A stretch of 64,000 bases of DNA, taken from the IMG/VR virus record IMGVR_UViG_3300042914_002952, positions 1 to 64,000 of that record; one strand, written 5' to 3'. A model generated the notes under the pieces. That model was given only the letters and a program-made list of their open reading frames with translations, searched no databases and was not told the origin of the DNA. The DNA comes from a virus. Of this stretch, positions 16,275 through 24,424 are shown one piece after another; position 1 is the stretch's first letter, and each line of letters begins with the position of its first letter. The position numbers and the translations under genes are program-made.

Positions 16275-16769
16275 ATGAAAAAACCATATATACTTACCGT
16301 TTTATTTTTTCTTTTATTGGGGTTAAATAATCTTAACGCCCAAAGTCTTGTTGTTGATACGGTAATCAACAACATAAAAATAGGTCCATTTACTGAAAAT
16401 AAAAATTTGGCATTTGGAGTTAAAAATATTGCTGAAGAAATTATAAACGAACAGGATAAATTTTATTTGGTTGGAGACAAATCAACGTCAGAATATAAAA
16501 TAAAAATTGAACTAATATTTTTTGATATTATTAAGGTTAACTCCGGTATTAGTGTTTTCCATCAAGATAAAACAACGACGGTAATTAGAATGAAAGGGAT
16601 TCTATACAAAGGAGATAAAAAAATAAAACAAGAATTTTCGGAAGGGAAATCGACAGAAATATCAACTTCAACAATCATTATTGATGAAGGTGGTAAATTT
16701 AATCAACAATCTGCCAGTTCAGCAATAAAAAAAACAACTCAAACACTATTAAATAATTTATTACTATGA
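16275..16769 (+). CDS. Secreted CsgG-like/periplasmic protein
   Basis: 164 residues. A signal peptide (KKPYILTVLFFLLLGLNNLNA) is followed by Gln at the predicted mature N-terminus. The mature part alternates short beta strands (YKIKIELIFFDIIK, then VIRMKGILYKGD) and ends in an amphipathic helix. The layout resembles the periplasmic core of CsgG-type proteins and parallels the larger CsgG-like gene at 19588, though without a clear pore loop. Possibly a CsgG partner or a diverged half-copy. It overlaps the next start by four bases. Confidence 0.5.
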   Translation: MKKPYILTVLFFLLLGLNNLNAQSLVVDTVINNIKIGPFTENKNLAFGVKNIAEEIINEQDKFYLVGDKSTSEYKIKIELIFFDIIKVNSGISVFHQDKTTTVIRMKGILYKGDKKIKQEFSEGKSTEISTSTIIIDEGGKFNQQSASSAIKKTTQTLLNNLLL

Positions 16770-18673
16770 AAAAACTAATTTTAACATTTGTGTTAATGAT
16801 GATAACCTATGTAGGTTATTCACAGAGCGTAGGTAATTTTCAACAATTATCTACAATAAGAAGAAACGATACGTTAGATGTAATATTTCAATACATCCCC
16901 GACCCAACAAAAGATGTAAGGTCGTTTCAAATCGATTTCCAATTTAAGAAGGATTTATTTACACACGTTTCAACAACTGTGGATAATAGTGTTAATACCA
17001 TGACACCGGCAATATCATATAACGAATATGATAACTTTAAGTATGGTTCATATAGTCCAGCAACGGGTTTATATGGGTATGTTAATGACACAAATTGGAC
17101 CGTCGCTAGAAACTTTTTAGTATTATCAAGTGGTTCTCAAATTTCAGGAGCAATATACATCATTCACAATAAATTTTTAATTAACAATGTTCAATCCAAT
17201 TTCGTGGAAGATAGTGTACACGTGAACTGGGTTAGATTGTTTAAAAAAGACGGTACAAGTATTGGTGATAACGTAGCGAATTTGACTTACAAGAGTATGA
17301 AGTTAGATTTGGGTGGTAACTTGGTTATAAGTGGTAATGTTGAACTTCCACCGACTATGAAATTAGATGGTAGAAGACCAATGGTTATATGTACTAAATT
17401 AAACACTGGTGAGTTTGTGTCTTCTTCTTTATGTGATACTTCAGGTAACTATAGTTTAAATAATGTTGATAGAAACACTAGATATAAATTACTTTTAAGA
17501 TTCCCATCTGATAGTATGGAAACTTTCAGAGATTATGCGGTAACGATATCAGATGCCGTAAAAACATATGATGAATTTACAAGAACAGACGTTAATCAAA
17601 CGTATTCAAGATTTTATTTGAAAAATGGTTTATCTTATTTGATTGCTGATTTAAATGGAAATGGTAATTTAGATGGTGGTGACCCGTATTTGATATACGC
17701 AAATGTTAGTGGTTTAAGAAAAATAGATACTACGAACATGATTAGAGTGTTTAAAGCATCTGATTATGATAACTTAGTTTTAGGTCAAAACCAATGGTCT
17801 ATTTGGCCTAATTTTTTAAACACAACAAACTTTATCACGGATAGTGTTGGTAACGAAAATTTGGTTGTGAATATTAAATACTTTATACAAGGTGATGTTG
17901 ATAGAACATTCTCTTCAAGAGTGTGGGATAGTAATGGTAATTTAGTTGCCAGAGCAATTTATAAAGGTAAATTAGATATTAACATACCAAACACATATTC
18001 TGTTGGTAATCCATCGTTATATGTTCCATTTAACATAAACACAAATGGGGATAATAACTATGGACTACAATTTGAAATGAAGTATGACAGAACAAAAGTT
18101 AAATTTGAAGAAATCGTGTCCAATTTTAATGGTGGCCCATGGTTACAATATGTGACACACGATGAACTATCAGGTACTGTTAGGTTTGGCGGAATGAATA
18201 ATCAACAAAGAGACGGTTTAATTGGTCAATCGACACCTTTTAAACTTAAATTTTCACCAATTGGTGGTGAGGATATCGTAACAAATATTCAAATTAGAGA
18301 ATTGATGGATGCCTCGGACGAAAATGGTGACCACTTAAATATTGAGTTACAAAACCAAATCGCAGTTTTAAGTTATAGGTCAATTCCACAGACCCATCAA
18401 GTTGTTGAAGAAATAACAGCATCGATAAGACCAAACCCAACAACAGGTTGGTTTGAATTAGAAGTTAAATTTCCAAATCAAAATATGTTTATGGACGCAT
18501 CTATTTATGATATCAGAGGTAAGTTGATTCAAAACGTAGGACAAGTTATAACAAATCCAATGGAAACGGTCGCATATAAACAAATTGATATGACATACGC
18601 TTCTAATGGAAATTATTTTCTAATTCTGAATAATTATAATAAACAATTAACTAAACAATTTATAAAAGTATAA
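16766..18673 (+). CDS. Secreted cohesin/dockerin-like protein with T9SS sorting domain
   Basis: 635 residues. A signal peptide ends near residue 19 (GYS, then Gln). A cohesin-like beta sandwich lies at about 25-190, and a CarboxypepD_reg-like sandwich at 195-270 (ISGNVEL to YSLNNVDRNTRYKLLL). A dockerin/EF-hand-like loop follows near 295-310 (ADLNGNGNLDGGD). A second cohesin-like domain spans about 410-535 (VPFNINTN, then YDRTKVKFEEI). The C-terminus (about 548-635: RPNPTTGWFELEV, then YDIRGKLI, then NGNYFLIL, ending KQFIKV) is a textbook type A sorting domain of the Bacteroidota type IX secretion system. The protein should be exported to the host cell surface by host T9SS. Phage carriage of such a domain is unusual. 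Confidence 0.8.
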   Translation: MKKLILTFVLMMITYVGYSQSVGNFQQLSTIRRNDTLDVIFQYIPDPTKDVRSFQIDFQFKKDLFTHVSTTVDNSVNTMTPAISYNEYDNFKYGSYSPATGLYGYVNDTNWTVARNFLVLSSGSQISGAIYIIHNKFLINNVQSNFVEDSVHVNWVRLFKKDGTSIGDNVANLTYKSMKLDLGGNLVISGNVELPPTMKLDGRRPMVICTKLNTGEFVSSSLCDTSGNYSLNNVDRNTRYKLLLRFPSDSMETFRDYAVTISDAVKTYDEFTRTDVNQTYSRFYLKNGLSYLIADLNGNGNLDGGDPYLIYANVSGLRKIDTTNMIRVFKASDYDNLVLGQNQWSIWPNFLNTTNFITDSVGNENLVVNIKYFIQGDVDRTFSSRVWDSNGNLVARAIYKGKLDINIPNTYSVGNPSLYVPFNINTNGDNNYGLQFEMKYDRTKVKFEEIVSNFNGGPWLQYVTHDELSGTVRFGGMNNQQRDGLIGQSTPFKLKFSPIGGEDIVTNIQIRELMDASDENGDHLNIELQNQIAVLSYRSIPQTHQVVEEITASIRPNPTTGWFELEVKFPNQNMFMDASIYDIRGKLIQNVGQVITNPMETVAYKQIDMTYASNGNYFLILNNYNKQLTKQFIKV

Positions 18674-18677
18674 AATC

Positions 18678-19025
18678 ATGAGTGAAGAAACAGAAAACGA
18701 CGGCTCTTGGGGTGGTTTGAAAAAAACCATCGTAGGTACATTAGCAACCATTGTCACAGGTGGTGGTGTGTGGGTATCCACAACTCTATTTGGTGGTGGA
18801 GGGGACGATAAAGAAGAAACTAAAACAGAACAGGTTGCACCCGCACCAGTTATTAATCTTAATTTAGAAAATAATAACACTCAACAACAAAATAACTCGG
18901 GTGGTGGAACAACTATCATAAAAGAAAGAGTTATTGAAAAGCAACCAGAAAATAACAATAAACCCGCACCTGCTCCGAAGAAAAAAGAAGGTGATGAATT
19001 TAAAGAAACCCCACCAGCATGGTAA
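18678..19025 (+). CDS. Single-pass membrane protein with low-complexity tail
   Basis: 115 residues (ATG 18678). An acidic N-terminus is followed by one hydrophobic helix (about 17-40, IVGTLATIVTGGGVWVSTTLF). The tail is rich in Pro, Asn, Gln and Lys. It could span the inner membrane with a periplasmic or cytoplasmic linker; spanin-like or scaffold roles are conceivable but no motif decides. The stop overlaps the next start. Confidence 0.55.
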   Translation: MSEETENDGSWGGLKKTIVGTLATIVTGGGVWVSTTLFGGGGDDKEETKTEQVAPAPVINLNLENNNTQQQNNSGGGTTIIKERVIEKQPENNNKPAPAPKKKEGDEFKETPPAW

Positions 19026-19591
19026 ATGATAATTCTCAAAACACTGGATTTAGAGAACTTCTAAATTCAATGATGAAAAGAAGGTGGTTTATAACCGCCA
19101 TAGTTCTTGGTGGGTTCATGTTAATTATGGGTGGAATATTTTTGGCCATATTTGAACAAAGTGCCATAAGTGGAGAATGGAAAGAACTTCTTCTTTTACT
19201 TCTTGGTGCTTTCATTGGTTCCTACGGTAAAATCATTGACTATTGGTTCAGTGATACTGATAAGGATAAAATGTTAGTTCAAAAAATGGATGAAGAGGAT
19301 GGTACTTCGTTATCAAATACATCGGATATACCAGATTCACCAAAACCATCAACACCATCTAAACCCATTCTTGATTTAGAAAGTACTGAAACGAAATCAA
19401 ATAATGAACAAAAAGTTGGTGTAGAAATCGATGAGGATGGTGATGGTATTATGGATGGTTTAGATTTCGATAATGACGGTATCATTGATGAATATTTCAC
19501 ACACAGACAATGTGAACACGTTTGGGGTGATTCAGACAATGACGGTGATTTAGAGTGTTTAAAATGTGGTAAAATAAAAGACGAAGAATGA
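19019..19591 (+). CDS. Two-helix membrane protein with Ca-loop and Cys-rich C-terminus
   Basis: 190 residues. Membrane helices lie at about 24-46 and 54-71. An acidic Ser/Pro linker follows, then EF-hand or thrombospondin-3-like loops (DEDGDGIMDG, DFDNDGIIDE, DSDNDGDLE). Two Cys-containing pairs (RQCEH near residue 161 and CLKCGK near 182) could bind zinc. The calcium-loop plus Cys knuckle on a membrane anchor is an uncommon combination. It sits between the T9SS cargo and the CsgG-like gene, so an envelope role is likely. Function unknown. Confidence 0.6.
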   Translation: MVNDNSQNTGFRELLNSMMKRRWFITAIVLGGFMLIMGGIFLAIFEQSAISGEWKELLLLLLGAFIGSYGKIIDYWFSDTDKDKMLVQKMDEEDGTSLSNTSDIPDSPKPSTPSKPILDLESTETKSNNEQKVGVEIDEDGDGIMDGLDFDNDGIIDEYFTHRQCEHVWGDSDNDGDLECLKCGKIKDEE

Positions 19592-20352
19592 ATAACATAA
19601 TCAAAATGAAAAAATATTTACTACCAATTTTAGTATTTCTATTTTGGGTTATCATAATGACGATATTAATGTTTGATGTTGCATCTGCACAAGTTATTGG
19701 TAAAACACAAACAGAGCAATACAAAGCGTCATTTGAAACAAGTGTAAATATTGATTCATTAATGGATTATGAGGGACCACAAATTCCTATTCAAATTTTG
19801 AAAATAGGTATAAATGATGAAGTTTATGAACAATACCCAGAATTAAAAGAAAAAAAAGTTGGTTTGGGTGTTGCAAATATCACATTGGAGTACTTGGAAA
19901 ATCTAAATAGATTTACTTTTACCGAAGATAAAACCGAAATAAAAAACAGAATGGTTAAACAATTCCAAGCGTCTCAAGCTGGAATAAGTGCAGATACTTT
20001 AGATGGTAGGGGTAAAATTCGTTTAGCACACTATTTTGTTAGTATTGAAGTTTATGATTTTTCAATAAGTGAAGATGAGACTGTTAACTTGTCTGATGGC
20101 GTAAAAAATACTGTGGTTACAAGATTAGGTTTACAGGTTAGATTTACCGATGCAGAAACAGGCCAAATAATCGCTGCAAGTGGTTTGGGTGAAGCTAAAA
20201 CGGTAAGAGAATTAAGTTTAATAAACGACGATAATTTAAGTGATGTTAAATTTAACCAATCAACTATTGGTATAAGCACTAAAAAAGCATTAGACATTGC
20301 ATGTTGTAGAATACTATTGAGAATGATAAAAAAGGGTGTTTTCCCTAATTAA
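19588..20352 (+). CDS. CsgG-like curli secretion/assembly protein
   Basis: 254 residues (ATG 19588 overlaps the previous stop; ATG 19606 is an alternative). A long signal peptide ends VASA with Gln next. The body follows the CsgG/HfaB pattern: VGLGVANITLEYLENLNRFTFTED, a strand-rich core (HYFVSIEVYDFSI), then VVTRLGLQVRFTDAETGQIIAASGLGEA and a C-terminal helix after ISTKKALDIACCRILLRMI. CsgG forms the outer-membrane nonamer that exports curli subunits. No lipobox Cys is evident at the cleavage site, so anchoring differs from E. coli CsgG. I recall csgG-like genes from other marine T4-like phages, but function there is unsettled. Confidence 0.75.
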   Translation: MNNIIKMKKYLLPILVFLFWVIIMTILMFDVASAQVIGKTQTEQYKASFETSVNIDSLMDYEGPQIPIQILKIGINDEVYEQYPELKEKKVGLGVANITLEYLENLNRFTFTEDKTEIKNRMVKQFQASQAGISADTLDGRGKIRLAHYFVSIEVYDFSISEDETVNLSDGVKNTVVTRLGLQVRFTDAETGQIIAASGLGEAKTVRELSLINDDNLSDVKFNQSTIGISTKKALDIACCRILLRMIKKGVFPN

Positions 20353-20393
20353 CAAAGACAGATTCTAATATCTTCTTTTAAAGAAAATGAGTG

Positions 20394-21824
20394 ATGATAT
20401 TAAAAAATATTATAAAAGTATCTTTAATAATATTACTTATAATATTTTCTAAAATATCAAATGCACAAGTAACCACTTATACATTTATAGACCCTTGTAC
20501 AAAAGAAGTTAACATTTTTAGTGTACCATTACAAGGAGGTAAAACAACAATAATTTTTTTAAATAAAATAGGTTATTTTGATAGTGACGATTTGTTAAAT
20601 GGAACATTTTCAAATTGGATAAATCAAGTTTATGGTGAATATAGACAAATAAGTCCGTGTTCACAACAACAATCTCAAGTAACTCAAAATCAAATAACCA
20701 GTCAAATAATCGGAGGAGTTGTACAATCGGTAGTCGGTTCAATAATGTCATCCAATCAATCTTCAAATGGGTCAACAGAAAATAACAATGAGGACTCTGA
20801 AGAAAACAATAATACTCAAAGAAATGGAAACAATAATACTACGGGAAATAATGAAAACAACTCTTCAAATCAAGGAGGAGGACAATCTCAACCAAATCAA
20901 ACAAATGGTGGGTCATCTGGAGGAACAAATAACGGTCAAGGAAATGGAACTACAGGCAATGGTGGAGCGAATGGAGGTACAACTGGTTCAACACAAGGAA
21001 GAAATCCGTCGACTAAACCGACTGTAAACAATTCAAACAATTCTGAATCAAATGGTGAAGAAGTTGCCGCAACTACCACAATAAATTTAGATAGTAGAAC
21101 CGAGAAAGGTGATAATTCATCAAATGATGGTGGTGGTTCAGGAAGAAGAGGTGGGTCAAGAAGTGGTGGTTCAAACAGTAATCCAATTATAGTTTCCTCA
21201 GATTTAACATCGGCACAAAATTTAGATGGTAGGTTCACAGGGATAATAAACATCAGTACCAGTAGGTCGTCGATGACTGGTTTATCAAATTATGGTGTTA
21301 CAAGTATGATTTGGTTAAATTTAAACCAATTCGCCATTTCCGCCAAATATAGTAAAATACATTTTGATAAAAGTCAAAAGTTAAAATTCGTCCATAATCT
21401 AAATTTAACAGGTGTTTATACATATGGTAATTACCTGGTATTTTTAGGGTATAGTGGTATCTTAAATGCAGGTAAATTCGGAGTAACCGGTTTAAATTTG
21501 AGTGCTGCCGCCTCAATAATCACTAAAGAAAAAACAGGTTATTACTCACCTTCTGCAACTTTTTTCTACACAAAACCATTTCAGGTTAACAAAAGATTTA
21601 TGATGTCACCTGAAATATATGTAATGTCAACACCGTTAGTTTATTCAACAAAAGATAGAATAACAATTACAGACAGGTACGTGAGTGGTTTTATAGGTAC
21701 GGGAATGGATTATCAAATATCAAAAAGATTTAAAATAAACTTGAATTATAAGGCAAATATGAGTACTAAACCGAATTTTCCTATTTTGTCTTTTTTTCTA
21801 ATTGGTAGTAAAGTTAATTTATGA
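20394..21824 (+). CDS. Outer-membrane beta-barrel protein with Asn/Gly-rich linker
   Basis: 476 residues from ATG 20394 (an in-frame GTG precedes it). A signal peptide ends SNA with Gln following. A small Cys-containing N-terminal domain runs to about residue 85. A long low-complexity Asn/Ser/Gly/Gln linker covers about 95-265. From residue about 270 to the end, alternating amphipathic strands (MIWLNLNQFAISAKYSK, NYLVFLGYSGI, NLNYKAN) terminate in Leu after SFFLIGSKVNL, as in 10-12 strand barrels. Likely inserted in the host outer membrane through BAM. It overlaps the lectin gene by four bases and follows the CsgG-like gene, so both may form one envelope device. Confidence 0.65.
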   Translation: MILKNIIKVSLIILLIIFSKISNAQVTTYTFIDPCTKEVNIFSVPLQGGKTTIIFLNKIGYFDSDDLLNGTFSNWINQVYGEYRQISPCSQQQSQVTQNQITSQIIGGVVQSVVGSIMSSNQSSNGSTENNNEDSEENNNTQRNGNNNTTGNNENNSSNQGGGQSQPNQTNGGSSGGTNNGQGNGTTGNGGANGGTTGSTQGRNPSTKPTVNNSNNSESNGEEVAATTTINLDSRTEKGDNSSNDGGGSGRRGGSRSGGSNSNPIIVSSDLTSAQNLDGRFTGIINISTSRSSMTGLSNYGVTSMIWLNLNQFAISAKYSKIHFDKSQKLKFVHNLNLTGVYTYGNYLVFLGYSGILNAGKFGVTGLNLSAAASIITKEKTGYYSPSATFFYTKPFQVNKRFMMSPEIYVMSTPLVYSTKDRITITDRYVSGFIGTGMDYQISKRFKINLNYKANMSTKPNFPILSFFLIGSKVNL

Positions 21825-23569
21825 GATTCTTTGGGTTCTTGTATGTATTATTTTTATTACCAATATTTGTTTTTTCTCAAAACATAAGCGCACCATCATC
21901 CACCAATTTTTCTCAAAATTTATCTAATCAAAATGCGAGTGGATTTTCAATATCAAATTTTAACACAAGCGCAACTTTACTTATTACAATTGGTTTAGTA
22001 AATCCACCGGCCGGTACTACTCTTTCGTTAATAACAACAACAGGATTATCTTTAAGTACAGGTTATTCTTCTTGGTCAAATTTTACAAGAATTAGTTTTA
22101 CGGGTATTCAATCAAATATTAACAACGCTTTAAGTTCGTTAAAATTAAACACAGGTTCTTTACCGGGTAATGTTTACATCGCGGTAACCGCAACCGTAAA
22201 TCCAACGGGATATTATTATTTACCAACAAACGGACACTTTTATAGACCGATGTCTTGGCCAGCGGGTAATTCAGGAACAAGTAATTCGATATATGAAAAT
22301 ATAAAAACATTATCAACACAACAAACATTTAAAGGACAAACCGGGTATTTGTTAACGATTACATCTCAAGATGAACAAAATTTTGTTCAGTCAAACGTAC
22401 CGGGTAATAATATTTTATTTTCATTAACAGACGTTGGTCAAGAAGGTGTTTGGAGAATAGATGCCGGACCTGAAAATGGTACAATAATAAAAACATCAAA
22501 TTCGGGCGGAAACGTTGCGGGTAGATATAACAATTGGTGTGGTGGTGAACCAAACAATTGGGGTAGTGGTGAAAACTATGCAGTTACTAAATGGGGTGGT
22601 GGTAATTGTTGGAACGATTTTGGTCCACCTGCATCATCTTTTCCTGGTTCAATAAGTGGTTATGTTGTTGAATTTGGAACGTGGTCAGACCCCGCAAATC
22701 AAAATTTCACAGATTTTTTTACAGGATTTGTTACACATCAAATTACTTGTACACCATCACAAGAACCACCAAAACCCATTGCAGTAAACGGTAGTAGAAC
22801 GGGTAGTGGTACTGTGACAATATCAGCAACAGTTGGTCCCGGTCAAACTGTTGATTGGTATAATAATTTAACAGGGGGTAACCCAATATTAGTTGGTAAT
22901 ACCACTTTTACGACACCAGTTATTTCTCAAACAACAAAATATTATGCTCAGTCAAGAAATACGTCAACGGGTTGTGTTAGTTCAACAAGAACAGAAGTCA
23001 CGGCAACAGTTTCAATTTCAGAAACAATAAGTGGGACAATAACTATTCCTAATAATATAACAAATAGACCACAATTAAAATTTTATCTTGTTGAGAATAA
23101 TTTAGAAACATTAATACAGACCATAAACGTTAATTCAAATGGTTCATATACTTTGAACCCAACAAAACACAATTCAACATACAAAATAGTTCCAACGTTT
23201 TTTGATTCATTAACAAATAACGATTTTAATTTATTATTTAACGAATCTAAAAATGAAAATACACCAAATCAATTACCCATTGGTTTGGTTTTAAATAATG
23301 GAAAAAAAATGATTTCGGGTGATATTAATAATGATGGAAAAATAACAATTGTCGATGCCTATCTATTGGCATCAAGAATATCGGGAATGATTTATTTTAA
23401 CGAAACGGTATGGTATTACGAAAATGATTATAATTTAATAGGTATTGGTAATTTTAATTCAATACCTAATTACCGACAATTTATTGTTAATTTTGGGACA
23501 TCCAATATTATTTTAAATTTAAAATATATTGTTAAGGGAGACTGCGATTTGTCAATATCCTCTTATTGA
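21821..23569 (+). CDS. Secreted C-type lectin with Ig-like and dockerin-like modules
   Basis: 582 residues. A signal peptide ends VFS with Gln next. A beta-rich N-terminal domain is followed by a C-type lectin domain at about 130-290. That domain has both calcium-site hallmarks, EPN (in GGEPNNWGSGENYA) and WND (NCWND), implying Ca-dependent sugar binding, mannose-type by the EPN rule. Residues about 315-400 form an Ig-like module of Bacteroidota type. A CarboxypepD_reg-like sandwich and a dockerin-like loop (SGDINNDGKITIVDAYLL, about 502-518) follow. The last ~90 residues align with residues about 300-395 of the T9SS protein at 16766, but the chain stops where that protein continues into its cohesin and sorting domains. 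Confidence 0.75.
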   Translation: MRFFGFLYVLFLLPIFVFSQNISAPSSTNFSQNLSNQNASGFSISNFNTSATLLITIGLVNPPAGTTLSLITTTGLSLSTGYSSWSNFTRISFTGIQSNINNALSSLKLNTGSLPGNVYIAVTATVNPTGYYYLPTNGHFYRPMSWPAGNSGTSNSIYENIKTLSTQQTFKGQTGYLLTITSQDEQNFVQSNVPGNNILFSLTDVGQEGVWRIDAGPENGTIIKTSNSGGNVAGRYNNWCGGEPNNWGSGENYAVTKWGGGNCWNDFGPPASSFPGSISGYVVEFGTWSDPANQNFTDFFTGFVTHQITCTPSQEPPKPIAVNGSRTGSGTVTISATVGPGQTVDWYNNLTGGNPILVGNTTFTTPVISQTTKYYAQSRNTSTGCVSSTRTEVTATVSISETISGTITIPNNITNRPQLKFYLVENNLETLIQTINVNSNGSYTLNPTKHNSTYKIVPTFFDSLTNNDFNLLFNESKNENTPNQLPIGLVLNNGKKMISGDINNDGKITIVDAYLLASRISGMIYFNETVWYYENDYNLIGIGNFNSIPNYRQFIVNFGTSNIILNLKYIVKGDCDLSISSY

Positions 23570-23901
23570 TGATTTGTATTAAGTTTATTATATAAAGTTA
23601 ATATTTGTTCACAGTATTCATATTCTTCTTTATCTTCAAAGAAGGGTAAAATGTCTCTAATTAAAACAAAACACTCTTTTTTGTTGAATTTTAATTCAGT
23701 TTCCCATTGAAGTCCGTTAATTTTTGCGGATAATAATAATATGACGTTTTCTTTATCTTTTCTATTTATACTTTTAAAAGATAATACAACATTTTTATAT
23801 ATTTCTTCTTTGTTTTTTAAATAAAATTCAGGGAAGTCTTCATACGATTCGTCGATTTTTAGTTTCTTAATTATCGTGTCCTTTGGTTTGTCTTGATACA
23901 T
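23563..23901 (-). CDS. Hypothetical protein
   Basis: 112 residues from ATG 23901; a TTG at 23922 would add seven. Acidic/basic mixed helical protein with Cys near the C-terminus and no recognised domain. It overlaps the convergent lectin gene by seven bases and has a well-formed host-type promoter just upstream, pointing to early or middle expression. Confidence 0.55.
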   Translation of the reverse strand: MYQDKPKDTIIKKLKIDESYEDFPEFYLKNKEEIYKNVVLSFKSINRKDKENVILLLSAKINGLQWETELKFNKKECFVLIRDILPFFEDKEEYEYCEQILTLYNKLNTNHQ

Positions 23902-23919
23902 TGCACTATCTGTTTTAAT

Positions 23920-23950
23920 CAAATATACGAATCATAAGACTCATATCAAA
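23920..23950 (-). promoter_or_regulatory. Bacteroidota-type promoter
   Basis: Minus strand TTTG (23947-23950), 19 bases, TATATTTG (23920-23927): full consensus match, 18 bases before the ATG at 23901. Confidence 0.7.
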
Positions 23951-23965
23951 ATTTTTTTATTAACA

Positions 23966-24424
23966 TTATTGGGTATGGTCTATTTTAACCCTAACACAAG
24001 ATTGTTCTTGTCTTTCTCTCATTAAAAAATTATTGATATACCCCATAATGTTAGATGCCCCAACTGGGTTCGCTGAATGTGTATAAACCTGTGGAAAGTT
24101 AATCGGGGTATTCCTTTTCTCCATAGATGACATCTTTTCTCTATTTTGAGAAAAATTATCGTAGTAGTGATTTATTAACCATTTAGCACAATCATATCCT
24201 GTTTTTTCTTTAATATTCTCATAATTTAATTGTCCGTTTGGGTAAACATTTGAATAGAATTCCTCCATCGCACTATCACCTAAATCATGGTCAAGAGATA
24301 TTATGTCAATATTCTCTAATCCAATTTTTGTTACTGTTTTTACAAAATCATCGTAATTTCTTACAACAATCCAATCTGTATTAATTGGTGTACGGATATC
24401 GTCTAAATAAATTTTAACTTTCAT
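23966..24424 (-). CDS. Cyclic-phosphate processing receiver-like (cREC) protein
   Basis: 152 residues. The N-terminal YLDDIRTP (residues 6-13), the strand-loop WIVVRNYDDF, and ISLDHDLGD near 43-50 match the cREC family. This is a receiver-domain derivative assigned to RNA repair by comparative genomics. A conserved GYDCAKWLINHY helix follows. The predicted task is handling 2',3'-cyclic phosphate ends made by ribonucleases, so that a ligase can reseal them. It overlaps the RNA ligase gene by 11 bases and is the third member of a ligase-kinase operon, which strongly supports the assignment. Confidence 0.75.
   Translation of the reverse strand: MKVKIYLDDIRTPINTDWIVVRNYDDFVKTVTKIGLENIDIISLDHDLGDSAMEEFYSNVYPNGQLNYENIKEKTGYDCAKWLINHYYDNFSQNREKMSSMEKRNTPINFPQVYTHSANPVGASNIMGYINNFLMRERQEQSCVRVKIDHTQ

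Noticed and set aside
20767-21253. Alternative frames within the Asn/Gly-rich linker of the barrel protein
   Set aside because: Low-complexity DNA opens several frames; only the barrel frame has signal peptide and barrel strands.
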